Assembly (NCBI RefSeq): GCF_024508295.1
Contig: NZ_CP101990.1
Span: forward strand, 3,069,794-3,133,793
Direction: 5' to 3'
DNA: 64,000 nucleotides
Origin: Aeromicrobium duanguangcaii
Lineage (GTDB): Bacteria > Actinomycetota > Actinomycetes > Propionibacteriales > Nocardioidaceae
The notes under the pieces are model-generated. The model worked only from the letters and a program-made list of their open reading frames with translations. It was not told where the DNA came from and did not search any database. Shown piece after piece: positions 35,401 through 43,775 of this stretch. Every line of letters starts with the position of its first letter. Position 1 is the stretch's first letter. The position numbers were made by a program, and so were the translations under genes.

Positions 35401-37620
35401 TCAGTTGCGGCCGCCGGTGCCTCCGCCGGCGCCTCCGCCGGTGGCCGCAGGGCCGGGCGGCGTGGCGGGCGGCGTGGTGGCCGGGGGTCCCGAGGGCTCC
35501 GGCTCCGGCTCGGGAGCCGGGGTCGTGGGCGCGGGAGTCGTCGGTTCGGGAGCAGGCGTCGTCCGCTTCGGCGTCGGCTTGGTCGGCTTCGGCGTCGGCT
35601 TCGTCTCCTTCTTCTTCTCGCCTCCGCCGTTGCCGGGGTTGGTGTAGACCGCCGTGCCCTTGTCGGCCTTGATGTTGGCGCGCTGGGGGAACGTGCCGCA
35701 CTCGGAGCCCTCCAGGGCGCGGTTCATGTAGGCCTGGAACGTCAGGGCCGGGTACGTGCCGCCGAAGAACGGGTTGAGGTAGCCCTCGAGCTCCTCGTTG
35801 CCCTTGCCGCGGTTGTACATGACCGCCGTGGCCAGCTTCGGCGTCGCGCCGACGAACCAGGAGGAGGACACGCGGTCCTCGCCGTCCTTGCCGTCGTTGG
35901 CCGTGGCGGTTCCGGTCTTGCCGGCCGTGGGGCAGAACGTCCGGGCCTTGGTGCCCGAGCCGCCTCGGACCACGGTCTGCAGCGCCGCGAGCGTGTCGGC
36001 CGCGACGTCCTTGTCGATCGTCTGGGTCGTCGCCACGTCGTGCTTGAACACGCGCGCTCCGCGCGTGTCGTCGACGTGGTCGATGACGTACCAGTCGGCG
36101 CGCTTGCCGTCGGCCGCCAGCGTCGCGTACGCGTTGGCCATGTCGATCGGGGCGACCGGGGCGTAGCCCAGCGAGACACCGATCACCGGGTTGATCTTGT
36201 CGACGGTCGACTCGGGGATGCCGGCCTCACGGGCCGCCTTGAGGATCTTCTCCGGGCCGTTCTCCATCTGGTCGGTCAGGTCGACGAACGCGGTGTTGAC
36301 CGAGAACTCCGTCGCCGTCTCGAGGTTGATGAAGCCGTAGGACTTGCCGCCGCTGTCGCCCTGGTTCTGGATCTCGGCGTCACCGACCTTCAGCGGCGCG
36401 TTGCCGTTGAGGCGGGTCTGCAGGCTGTAGCCGTTCTCGAGCGCCGCGACGACCGCGAAGGCCTTGAACGTCGAGCCCGGCTGCGTGGGCAGCGTCGCCC
36501 AGTTCAGCTGACTCTTGAGGTAGTCCGGACCGCCGTACAGCGCGCGGACCGCGCCCGTGCCGGGCTGGACCGACGCCACGGCGGTGTTGAGCTCGTCGAG
36601 ACCGTCGGGACGGACCTGCTTGACCGCCTCGACGGCGTCCTTCTGCATGTTCTTGTCGAAGGTCGTCACGACCCGCAGGCCGCCACCCTCGATCTCGGAG
36701 TCGAGGAAGCCGCCCTCGGAGCTCATCTGCTTGCGGACCAGCTCGAGCAGGTGACCCTTCGGGCCCTCGAAGCGCTGGTTGGCGCGCTGCTTCTTGAACT
36801 TGGGGAACTTGCCCTTGTGCGCCGCGGCCTCCTCGGCCGTGATGGAGCCGCGCTTGACCATGCCGTCGAGCACGTAGTTGAAGCGCGGCAGGACACGGTC
36901 GCGGGCGCCCTCGGCGTACGGGTCGAAGTACGAGGGGTTGTTGATGACGGTCGCCAGGAACGCGGCCTGGCCGATGTTGAGCTTCGCGGCCGGCTTGCCG
37001 AAGTACGTGCGCGAGGCCACCTCGACGCCGTAGGAGCCGTTGCCGTAGTAGATCGTGTTGAGGTAGCCCTCGAGGATCTCCTGCTTGGTCAGCTGGTTGT
37101 GGATCTTGACCGAGAGGATGGCCTCCTTCACCTTGCGGCTGTAGGAGCGCTCCTGGTTCAGGTAGAGGATCTTGACGTACTGCTGGGTGATCGTGGAGCC
37201 GCCGCCGGTGATCGACCCGCTGGTGGCGTTGTTGCGCGCCGCGCGGACGATGCCGCGCAGGTCGATGCCGCGGTTCTCCCAGAACGTCCGGTCCTCGGCC
37301 GCCACGACGGCGTCGCGCATGACCTCGGGGATCTCGTCGTACGTCAGGCTCTCGCGGTTCTGCGTCGCGAAGCTGCCGATCTTCGTCTTGCCGTCGGAGT
37401 AGTAGACGTTGGTCGTCTCGGTCTGGAAGTCCGCGTTGGGGTCGGGGATCTTGATCGTCGCGTAGAGCACCGCGAAGACCAGGGCTCCCGCGATCAATCC
37501 GGCGACCATCAGGAACAGCAGCCAGCGCAGGACCCGCACCGGCAGCGAACCGGTGCCACCGATCCTGCGGGAGACTCGGCCGAGCACTCCCTGCTTGTTC
37601 TTCGCGCGCGTTTTCGCCAC
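35401..37620 (-). CDS. ponA: Class A penicillin-binding protein (PonA1-like)
   Basis: A 739-residue bifunctional peptidoglycan synthase. A short basic cytoplasmic tail precedes one transmembrane helix (about residues 29-53). The glycosyltransferase domain has EDRTFWENRGID, GGSTITQQYVK and KEAILSVKIHNQLTK...YLNTIYYGNGSYG. The transpeptidase domain has QPGSTFK (catalytic Ser), SVNTAF and KTGTA. The C-terminus is a Pro/Thr/Lys-rich tail ending in a Gly-rich segment. The GTG at 37620 has AAAGGGG upstream. In Mycobacterium ponA1 is also near a PadR gene and ino1, as here. Confidence 0.93.
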   Translation of the reverse strand: MAKTRAKNKQGVLGRVSRRIGGTGSLPVRVLRWLLFLMVAGLIAGALVFAVLYATIKIPDPNADFQTETTNVYYSDGKTKIGSFATQNRESLTYDEIPEVMRDAVVAAEDRTFWENRGIDLRGIVRAARNNATSGSITGGGSTITQQYVKILYLNQERSYSRKVKEAILSVKIHNQLTKQEILEGYLNTIYYGNGSYGVEVASRTYFGKPAAKLNIGQAAFLATVINNPSYFDPYAEGARDRVLPRFNYVLDGMVKRGSITAEEAAAHKGKFPKFKKQRANQRFEGPKGHLLELVRKQMSSEGGFLDSEIEGGGLRVVTTFDKNMQKDAVEAVKQVRPDGLDELNTAVASVQPGTGAVRALYGGPDYLKSQLNWATLPTQPGSTFKAFAVVAALENGYSLQTRLNGNAPLKVGDAEIQNQGDSGGKSYGFINLETATEFSVNTAFVDLTDQMENGPEKILKAAREAGIPESTVDKINPVIGVSLGYAPVAPIDMANAYATLAADGKRADWYVIDHVDDTRGARVFKHDVATTQTIDKDVAADTLAALQTVVRGGSGTKARTFCPTAGKTGTATANDGKDGEDRVSSSWFVGATPKLATAVMYNRGKGNEELEGYLNPFFGGTYPALTFQAYMNRALEGSECGTFPQRANIKADKGTAVYTNPGNGGGEKKKETKPTPKPTKPTPKRTTPAPEPTTPAPTTPAPEPEPEPSGPPATTPPATPPGPAATGGGAGGGTGGRN

Positions 37621-37732
37621 GAATCGGCCCCTTTCGGACGACGACTTCAACGATCCAGTCTGACGGGTGTTCCTGAGAACCGGCTGACCGCATGGGGCGG
37701 GGTCCCGAAATCCCGCTACTCGATGTATCGTA

Positions 37733-37747
37733 CCGATATAGCCGTTC
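37733..37747. promoter_or_regulatory. Candidate PadR operator upstream of padR
   Basis: TATCG-TAC-CGATA, a perfect 5-base inverted repeat, lies about 45 bases before the PadR start, within the divergent ponA/PadR intergenic region. A near-symmetric extension (ATG to the left, TAG to the right) fits PadR-type operators. Coordinates are approximate to a few bases. Confidence 0.5.
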
Positions 37748-37786
37748 GTGACATCGAATGGAACGAACCGGGGGGAGGCGGCGGCG

Positions 37787-38368
37787 ATGGCCCGACGTGG
37801 CGCAGCGCTGGAGTTGGCCGTTCTCGGCCTGCTCGCCGACTCGCCGATGCATGGATATGAACTGCGCAAGCAGGTCAATCACCTGCTCGGCTGGACCCGC
37901 CTGCTGTCCTACGGGACGCTCTACCCCTGTCTCAAGCAACTGACGCGTGCCGGCTACATCGCCGCCGACACCGAGACGACCGCGCGCGGCAAGCGCCCGC
38001 GGATCGTGTACCGGCTCACGGCCGAGGGCAAGGAGTACTTCAGCTCCCTGCTCGAGGACGGTGGCCCGTCGGCTTGGGACGACGAGAATTTCGGGGTGCG
38101 GTTCGCCTTGTTCGCGCGCACCAGCTCTCCCACCCGGGTCCGGATCCTCGAAGGACGCCGGTCCCGCCTGGAAGAGCGACTCGAGAACGTCCGATCGGCC
38201 GCGGTCAACCACCGCGAACGCATGGACGCCTACACCCGCGAGCTCCAGCGCCATGGCCTGGAGTCCGTGGAGCGCGAGATCAACTGGCTGACCGAGTTGA
38301 TCGACCGTGAGCGCGCCGACGCATTCACGGAGTACGAAGAAATCAGCACGACAGACAAGGAAAAGTGA
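37787..38368 (+). CDS. PadR-family transcriptional regulator
   Basis: 193 residues. The N-terminal winged helix reads [43 protein letters not shown] and [16 protein letters not shown]; the C-terminal half is coiled ([33 protein letters not shown]), which mediates dimerisation. It begins 8 bases after a strong GGGGGAGG and precedes ino1 by seven bases, so they are co-transcribed. The same regulator-ino1 pair exists in Mycobacterium (Rv0047c-Rv0046c), so control of inositol synthesis is likely. Confidence 0.9.
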   Translation: MARRGAALELAVLGLLADSPMHGYELRKQVNHLLGWTRLLSYGTLYPCLKQLTRAGYIAADTETTARGKRPRIVYRLTAEGKEYFSSLLEDGGPSAWDDENFGVRFALFARTSSPTRVRILEGRRSRLEERLENVRSAAVNHRERMDAYTRELQRHGLESVEREINWLTELIDRERADAFTEYEEISTTDKEK

Positions 38369-38375
38369 GGGCTCC

Positions 38376-39476
38376 ATGAGTTCCGAGAACAAGGTCCGCG
38401 TGGCCATCGTCGGCGTTGGCAACTGCGCCACGTCCCTGATCCAGGGCGTCGAGTACTACAAGGACGCCGACCCGACGGCCGACGTCCCCGGGCTCATGCA
38501 CGTCGCCCTCGGCGGCTACCACGTCAACAGCGTCGAGTTCGTCGCCGCCTTCGACGTCGACGCCAAGAAGGTCGGCTTCGACCTGGCCGAGGCGACCCTG
38601 GCCAGCGAGAACAACACCATCAAGATCACGGACGTCCCGCCCACCGGCGTGACCGTCCAGCGTGGTCCGACGCTCGATGGCCTCGGCAAGTACTACCGCG
38701 AGACGATCGAGGAGTCCGACGCCGAGCCGGTCGACGTGGTCCAGGTCCTCAAGGACACCCAGGCCGACGTGCTGGTCTCGTACCTGCCCGTGGGCTCGGA
38801 GGAGGCCGACAAGTTCTACGCGCAGTGCGCCATCGACGCGAAGGTCGCCTTCGTCAACGCGCTGCCCGTCTTCATCGCCTCGGACCCCGAGTGGGCCCAG
38901 AAGTTCGAGGACGCCGGCGTCCCGATCATCGGCGACGACATCAAGAGCCAGGTCGGCGCGACCATCACGCACCGCGTCATGGCCAAGCTGTTCGAGGACC
39001 GGGGCGTCGCCCTGGACCGCACGTACCAGCTGAACGTCGGCGGCAACATGGACTTCAAGAACATGCTCGAGCGTGAGCGTCTGGAGTCCAAGAAGGTCAG
39101 CAAGACGCAGGCCGTCACGTCGAACCTGCACGGCTCGCTGTCGGGCAAGGTCCACGACAAGAACGTCCACATCGGTCCGTCGGACTACGTGGCGTGGCTC
39201 GACGACCGCAAGTGGGCCTACGTCCGCCTCGAGGGTCGCGCCTTCGGTGACGCCCCCCTGAACCTGGAGTACAAGCTCGAGGTCTGGGACTCGCCGAACT
39301 CGGCCGGCATCATCATCGACGCCATCCGCGCGGCGAAGATCGCCAAGGACCGCGGCGTCGCGGGTCCGCTGCTGTCGGCTTCGTCCTACCTGATGAAGTC
39401 CCCGCCGGAGCAGCGCCCCGACGACGAGGGCCGCGCCAGCCTCGAGGCCTTCATCGACGGCACCCTGGAGCGCTGA
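38376..39476 (+). CDS. ino1: Inositol-3-phosphate synthase
   Basis: A 366-residue NAD-dependent enzyme converting glucose 6-phosphate to inositol 3-phosphate, the entry step for phosphatidylinositol, mycothiol and related compounds. [22 protein letters not shown] is the NAD-binding start; later come [45 protein letters not shown] and [15 protein letters not shown], the catalytic core. Length equals the mycobacterial Ino1. ATG 38376 follows GTGAGGG. A clear terminator follows the stop. Confidence 0.97.
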   Translation: MSSENKVRVAIVGVGNCATSLIQGVEYYKDADPTADVPGLMHVALGGYHVNSVEFVAAFDVDAKKVGFDLAEATLASENNTIKITDVPPTGVTVQRGPTLDGLGKYYRETIEESDAEPVDVVQVLKDTQADVLVSYLPVGSEEADKFYAQCAIDAKVAFVNALPVFIASDPEWAQKFEDAGVPIIGDDIKSQVGATITHRVMAKLFEDRGVALDRTYQLNVGGNMDFKNMLERERLESKKVSKTQAVTSNLHGSLSGKVHDKNVHIGPSDYVAWLDDRKWAYVRLEGRAFGDAPLNLEYKLEVWDSPNSAGIIIDAIRAAKIAKDRGVAGPLLSASSYLMKSPPEQRPDDEGRASLEAFIDGTLER

Positions 39477-39490
39477 GCACCAGCACCCAC

Positions 39491-39531
39491 GAGAGACGCA
39501 CCGGACCGCAAGGTTCGGTGCGTCTCTCTTT
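39491..39531 (+). terminator. ino1 terminator
   Basis: GAGAGACGCACCGGACC and GGTTCGGTGCGTCTCTC form a 17-base-pair stem with one G-U pair and a GCAA loop, followed by TTTG. Confidence 0.92.
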
Positions 39532-39545
39532 GCGTCCAGCCGTCT

Positions 39546-39608
39546 CGAGATTTGCTCCGATCTCGACCTTTCAATGCCGCTGAAAGGTCAGATGAGGAGC
39601 AAATCTCG
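39546..39608. repeat. 63-bp two-stem palindrome between ino1 and DUF808 gene
   Basis: Outer arms CGAGATTTGCTCC and GGAGCAAATCTCG are a perfect 13-base pair. Inner arms GACCTTTCA and TGAAAGGTC pair around a seven-base loop, with six-base unpaired sides in between. It ends two bases from the stop of the DUF808 gene and may terminate that gene, but its size and symmetry also suit a small mobile palindrome. Confidence 0.7.
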
Positions 39609-39610
39609 GG

Positions 39611-40546
39611 TCAGTGGCGGCGGAGGCGCTTGGCTCCCGAGACCAGGGCCACGACGACCGCGCCGACCACGAGGCCCAGCAGGGCCGAGGCGGCGGTGTT
39701 GCCGATCCACTCGAAGGCGCCGTCGGCGAAGGGCATGACGTCGGCGATCCAGTGCTCGAGGTCGTGGACCCAGCCGTAGAGGGTGTGCCAGCCGAGGTCG
39801 TCGGTGCCCACCAGCAGGATGTGGCCGCCGACCCACAGCATCGCCGCGATGCCGATGACCGAGAGGGCCGCCAGGACCTTCGGCATCGCCTTCACCAGCA
39901 GCTTGCCGGTGCGCTGGGCGAGGGTGGACGTGCGCTCGGCCAGGCCCACGCCGACGTCGTCCATGCGCACGATCAGGGCCACGACGCCGTAGACGAGCGC
40001 CGTGATGCCCAGCGCGACGATGACCAGGATGATCGCGCGCGACCAGAACGACTCGTCGGCGACCTCGTTGAGCGAGATCACCATGATCTCGGTCGACAGG
40101 ATGAAGTCGGTCGTGATGGCGCTCTTGACGACCTGGTCCTCGGCCTCGGGCCCATGGGCGCTCGCCGGCTCCTCGACCTTCTCGTGGTGCGGGTGCAGCA
40201 CGTGCCAGATCTTCTCGGCGCCCTCGAAGCACAGGTAGGCGCCGCCGAGCATCAGCAGCGGCGTCAGCACCCACGGCAGGAACTGGCTCAGCACCAGCAG
40301 CGCGGGCAGGATGAACAGCAGCTTGTTGCGCAGCGACCCCTTCGCGATCCGCGCGATGATGCTCAGCTCACGCTTGGGGTCGACGCCGTGGACGTAGCGC
40401 GGCGTGACCGCCGCGTCGTCGACCACGACGCCCGCAGCCTTCACGCTTGCCTTGCCGGCACCCGCCGCGACATCGTCGATGGACGCCGCAGCGATCCGCG
40501 CCAGTGCCGCCACGTCGTCGAGCAGTGCGACAAGTCCTCCAGCCAT
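39611..40546 (-). CDS. DUF808 family membrane protein (YedI-like)
   Basis: 311 residues. The family start MAGGLVALLDDVAALARIAAASIDDVA is exact, followed by VDDAAVTPRYVHG and PKRELSIIARIAKGSLRNKLLFILPALLVLSQFLPW, then GGAYLCFEGAEK. About eight membrane segments run to the C-terminus, which ends with a basic AKRLRRH tail. The family is widespread, but its function is unknown. It is convergent to ino1 and divergent from the glucokinase gene. Confidence 0.9.
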   Translation of the reverse strand: MAGGLVALLDDVAALARIAAASIDDVAAGAGKASVKAAGVVVDDAAVTPRYVHGVDPKRELSIIARIAKGSLRNKLLFILPALLVLSQFLPWVLTPLLMLGGAYLCFEGAEKIWHVLHPHHEKVEEPASAHGPEAEDQVVKSAITTDFILSTEIMVISLNEVADESFWSRAIILVIVALGITALVYGVVALIVRMDDVGVGLAERTSTLAQRTGKLLVKAMPKVLAALSVIGIAAMLWVGGHILLVGTDDLGWHTLYGWVHDLEHWIADVMPFADGAFEWIGNTAASALLGLVVGAVVVALVSGAKRLRRH

Positions 40547-40645
40547 GCGCTCAGCGTACGGCCGCAGGTTCCACCCCACCGCCCGGACGGTCGTGGCGTC
40601 GTCGACCAGCACGCTCGCGGGCACCGACGCGGATAGGGTGCTGCC

Positions 40646-41395
40646 ATGGTCATGGGCTTCGGCATCGACATCGGCGGGACCGGCACGAAGGGCGCTCCGG
40701 TCGATCTCGACGCGGGCAAGCTCGTGGGCGAGCGCTTCCGCATCCCCACCCCGCAACCGGCGACCCCCCAGGCCGTCGCGGAGGTGGCCGCGCAGATCGT
40801 CGCGCACTTCCCCGACACCGAGGAGGTCCCCCGCATCGGCGTCGCCATCCCGGCGGTCGTGCAGCGCGGCGTGGCCCGGTCGGCGGCCAACATCGACACG
40901 TCCTGGATCGACACCGACGTCGACGCGCTCTTCACCGAGGTCCTCGGTCGCGAGGTCCACGTCGTCAACGACGCCGACGCCGCGGGCGTCGCCGAGAACG
41001 ACCACGGCGCCGCGCGCAAGGAGGAGGGCCTGGTCTGCGTGATCACCCTCGGGACCGGGATCGGCTCGGCGCTGATCAGCGGCGGCACCCTCGTCCCGAA
41101 CACCGAGTTCGGTCACCTCGAGGTCGCCGGTCACCCCAACGCCGAGAAGTGGTGCGCCACGAGCGCCCGCGAGCGCGAGGACCTGACCTGGCAGGAGTGG
41201 GCCGAGCGGCTGCAGGTGTACTTCAGCCACCTCGAGCGGATCCTGTCGCCCGACCTCTTCGTGGTGGGCGGCGGCGTCAGCAAGAACAGCGAGAAGTTCC
41301 TGCCGCTGCTGGACCTGCGCACCCCCATCGTGGCGGCGAAGCACCGCAACAACGCCGGGATCATCGGCGCCGCGGCGCTCGGCGCGCGCGGCTGA
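40646..41395 (+). CDS. ppgK: Polyphosphate glucokinase (ROK family)
   Basis: A 249-residue kinase that phosphorylates glucose with polyphosphate or ATP. The start GFGIDIGGTGTKGAPVDLDAGKL carries the phosphate-binding DIGGTGTK and the Ala-Pro-Val-Asp segment typical of PPGK. Later come IPTPQPATPQAV, VNDADAAGVAE, ITLGTGIGSALI and FGHLEVAGH, the sugar-binding region. Length suits the actinobacterial enzyme. The second Met of MVM may also be used. Likely gives glucose 6-phosphate for central metabolism and Ino1. Confidence 0.93.
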   Translation: MVMGFGIDIGGTGTKGAPVDLDAGKLVGERFRIPTPQPATPQAVAEVAAQIVAHFPDTEEVPRIGVAIPAVVQRGVARSAANIDTSWIDTDVDALFTEVLGREVHVVNDADAAGVAENDHGAARKEEGLVCVITLGTGIGSALISGGTLVPNTEFGHLEVAGHPNAEKWCATSAREREDLTWQEWAERLQVYFSHLERILSPDLFVVGGGVSKNSEKFLPLLDLRTPIVAAKHRNNAGIIGAAALGARG

Positions 41396-41408
41396 GAACG
41401 GCCCCGGC

Positions 41409-41993
41409 TCAGCCCTGCAGCAGGGCCCGGACGCTCATCTCCATGATGCGGCGGCACCGATCGGCGGGATAGCCGTGGTCGTCGAACATCAGTGACCAGA
41501 GGTTCCAGCTGGTGGCGGCGGTCAGCGAGTCGATCAGCACCTCGGGCGACGCCGAGGCGGCCAGCTCGGGAGCGAACGTCTTCTTGACGTCCGAGCGCAC
41601 CCGGGCGATGTGCCCGTGGCGACTGGCGCGCAGCGCCTCGTAGTCGGGCTCGCCCAGCACCGCGGCCCGTGCGGCCGGAGCGATGTTGACCAGTCGCCGC
41701 TCGCGCTCGGCGCAGAACCGCAGGATGCGGTCCTCCAGCGGCGCCCCCGGCTCGATCTCGGTGCGCAGCTCGTCGTCGGCCCGGAACCAGTACTCGACGG
41801 TGGCGCCCAGCAGGCTCTCCATGTCGCGGAAGTTCGACCACAGGGTCCGCCGCGACACCCCCGCCCGCTCGGCGATCAGCGCGGCCGTGGGCTTGAGCAC
41901 TCCCTCGCGCAGGAGATCGGCGTGCGCCTGCACGATCAGCGCCCGCGTGCGCTCGCTGCGCTGCATGCGCCCGTCGGTCTGTCGGTATTCCAT
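41409..41993 (-). CDS. TetR-family transcriptional regulator
   Basis: About 194 residues. The helix-turn-helix reads RTRALIVQAHADLLREGVLKPTAALIAERAGVSRRTLWSNFRDMESLLGATVEYWF, and the C-terminal part is helical ligand-binding. ATG 41993 follows GGGAG; a GTG at 42002 is possible. It is divergent from a Liv-type ABC operon, and two small palindromes lie between, so it probably regulates that operon in response to the substrate or its CoA ester. Confidence 0.87.
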   Translation of the reverse strand: MEYRQTDGRMQRSERTRALIVQAHADLLREGVLKPTAALIAERAGVSRRTLWSNFRDMESLLGATVEYWFRADDELRTEIEPGAPLEDRILRFCAERERRLVNIAPAARAAVLGEPDYEALRASRHGHIARVRSDVKKTFAPELAASASPEVLIDSLTAATSWNLWSLMFDDHGYPADRCRRIMEMSVRALLQG

Positions 41994-42044
41994 CTCTCCC
42001 ACCGCTCCATCGTGGCCGAGAGGAGGCGAGTTCCAACTTTCGAC

Positions 42045-42090
42045 ACACCGAGTGTAAATATGTAGTGACTTGGCTCACAACGTATGTGAG
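42045..42090. promoter_or_regulatory. Candidate TetR operators in the divergent TetR/liv region
   Basis: ACAC-CGA-GTGT (42045-42055) and CTCACA-N5-TGTGAG (42074-42090) are perfect short inverted repeats between the TetR and livF starts. The second lies about 50 bases upstream of the first liv gene. Assignment to this regulator is positional inference. Confidence 0.45.
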
Positions 42091-42141
42091 GATGTCGTCA
42101 CCTTCGCACGAGGGGCTGCTGTCGATCAGAGGGAGTGAAGG

Positions 42142-42921
42142 TTGCTGACGGTCAAGAACCTGGAAGTCGTCTACAACGACGTCATCCTGGTCCTGCGCGG
42201 CGTGAGCATGACGGTGCCGGAGGGCCAGATCGTGGCTCTCCTGGGCGCCAACGGCGCCGGCAAGACGACGTTGCTGCGAGCGCTCTCGGGCCTGCTCGAC
42301 ATCCACGACGGCGCGATCACCAAGGGCGAGGTGCGCCTGCGCGACACCCCCATCCAGGGATTCGACGCCCCCAAGATCGTGGCGGCCGGTCTGGGCCAGG
42401 TGCTCGAGGGCCGCCGCGTGTTCAGCGAGTTCACCGTCGAGGAGAACCTGCGCGTCGGCGGCCACACCCGCCGCGGCGGCCTCGCCGAGGGGATCGAGGA
42501 GGTCTACGAGCTCTTCCCCGTCCTCAAGGAGCGGCGCAAGAACACCGCCGGCTACCTCTCCGGCGGTGAGCAGCAGATGCTCGCCATGGGTCGCGCCCTG
42601 GTGGCCCAGCCGGAGATCCTGCTGCTCGACGAGCCCAGCCTGGGCCTCGCCCCGCGGATCGTCGCGCAGATCAAGGACATCATCGTCCAGATCAACGAGC
42701 GCGGGACCACCGTGCTGCTGGTCGAGCAGAACGCCACGATGGCGCTCTCGATCGCCCAGCACGGCTACGTCATGGAGCACGGCAAGATCGTGATGGACCG
42801 CCCCGCCGCCGAGCTGCTCGACGACGAGGACATCCGGGACTTCTACCTGGGCCGTGGCGACCTCGCCACCAGCTACCGCGACATCAAGCACTACAAGCGG
42901 CGAAAGCGCTGGCTTTCGTGA
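42142..42921 (+). CDS. livF: Branched-chain/carboxylate ABC transporter ATP-binding protein (LivF)
   Basis: 259 residues, started by TTG after a strong GAGGGAGTGAAGG. It has GANGAGKTTLLRAL (Walker A), GLGQVLEGRRVFSEFTVEENL typical of LivF, LSGGEQQMLAMGRAL (signature), LLLDEPSLGLAP and VLLVEQNATMAL. It forms the heteromeric ATPase with LivG. First gene of a six-gene operon with livG, acyl-CoA ligase, livH, livM and livK. Confidence 0.93.
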   Translation: MLTVKNLEVVYNDVILVLRGVSMTVPEGQIVALLGANGAGKTTLLRALSGLLDIHDGAITKGEVRLRDTPIQGFDAPKIVAAGLGQVLEGRRVFSEFTVEENLRVGGHTRRGGLAEGIEEVYELFPVLKERRKNTAGYLSGGEQQMLAMGRALVAQPEILLLDEPSLGLAPRIVAQIKDIIVQINERGTTVLLVEQNATMALSIAQHGYVMEHGKIVMDRPAAELLDDEDIRDFYLGRGDLATSYRDIKHYKRRKRWLS

Positions 42922-42968
42922 CCGCTTCCCCCGTCGCCCACCCACACCACCCCGCCCCGGAGGGTCCC

Positions 42969-43775
42969 GTGTCTGAACCAGTCGTCAGCGTGCGAGGCGT
43001 CGAGCTCGCGTTCTCGGGGGTCAAGGCCCTCCAGGGCGTCGACTTCGACGTCTTCGACAACGAGCTGTTCGCCGTCATCGGCCCGAACGGCGCCGGCAAG
43101 ACGTCCATCTTCAACGTCCTCTCGGGCGTCTACCGGCCCCAGCAGGGATCGGTCGAGTTCGCCGGCTCCGACATCCGCGGCATGCGCCCGCACCAGATCG
43201 CCAACCTCGGCATGGCTCGCACCTTCCAGAACATCGAGCTGTTCGAGAACCTCGACGTCGTCGACAACCTCATGCTCGGCCGGCACGCCCACCTGGGCTA
43301 CGGCTGGGCCGCGGCGGTGGCGTGGTTCGGCAAGGCCAAGCGCGCCGAGGTCGCCAACCGACGGCGCGTCGAGGAGATCATCGACTTCCTCGAGATCGAG
43401 GGCTACCGCCAGCTGCCCGTGGGGATGCTGCCCTACGGCATCCAGAAGCGCATCGAGCTGGGCCGGGCCCTGGCGATGGAGCCCAAGCTGCTGCTGCTGG
43501 ACGAGCCGGTCGCCGGCATGAACGGCGAGGAGACCGAGGACATGGCCCGGTTCATCCTCGACATCCGCAACGAGCTGCGGATCCCGATGATCCTCGTCGA
43601 GCACGACATGGGACTCGTCATGGACCTGGCCGACCGCGTCATGGCGATGGACTTCGGCAAGCCCGTCGCCACCGGGACGCCGCACGAGGTCCAGTCGCAC
43701 CCCGACGTCATCCGGGCCTACCTCGGACCCGTCGACGAGGCCACGCTCGCCGAGGTGCAGGGAGAACTGGCATGA
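42969..43775 (+). CDS. livG: Branched-chain/carboxylate ABC transporter ATP-binding protein (LivG)
   Basis: 268 residues from the GTG at 42969 with GGAGGG upstream; an in-frame GTG at 42918, overlapping the livF stop, would add 17 residues with no family match. IGPNGAGKTSIFNVLSG is Walker A, MARTFQNIELFENLDVVDNLMLG is a typical LivG segment, LPYGIQKRIELGRALAMEPKLLLLDEPVAGMN the signature and Walker B, and MILVEHDM the switch. Its stop overlaps the ligase start (ATGA). Confidence 0.92.
   Translation: MSEPVVSVRGVELAFSGVKALQGVDFDVFDNELFAVIGPNGAGKTSIFNVLSGVYRPQQGSVEFAGSDIRGMRPHQIANLGMARTFQNIELFENLDVVDNLMLGRHAHLGYGWAAAVAWFGKAKRAEVANRRRVEEIIDFLEIEGYRQLPVGMLPYGIQKRIELGRALAMEPKLLLLDEPVAGMNGEETEDMARFILDIRNELRIPMILVEHDMGLVMDLADRVMAMDFGKPVATGTPHEVQSHPDVIRAYLGPVDEATLAEVQGELA

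Noticed and set aside
42918..42968. Upstream GTG as the livG start
   Set aside because: It adds 17 His/Pro-rich residues with no family match, while the GTG at 42969 has a good GGAGGG upstream. It remains an alternative because it overlaps the livF stop.
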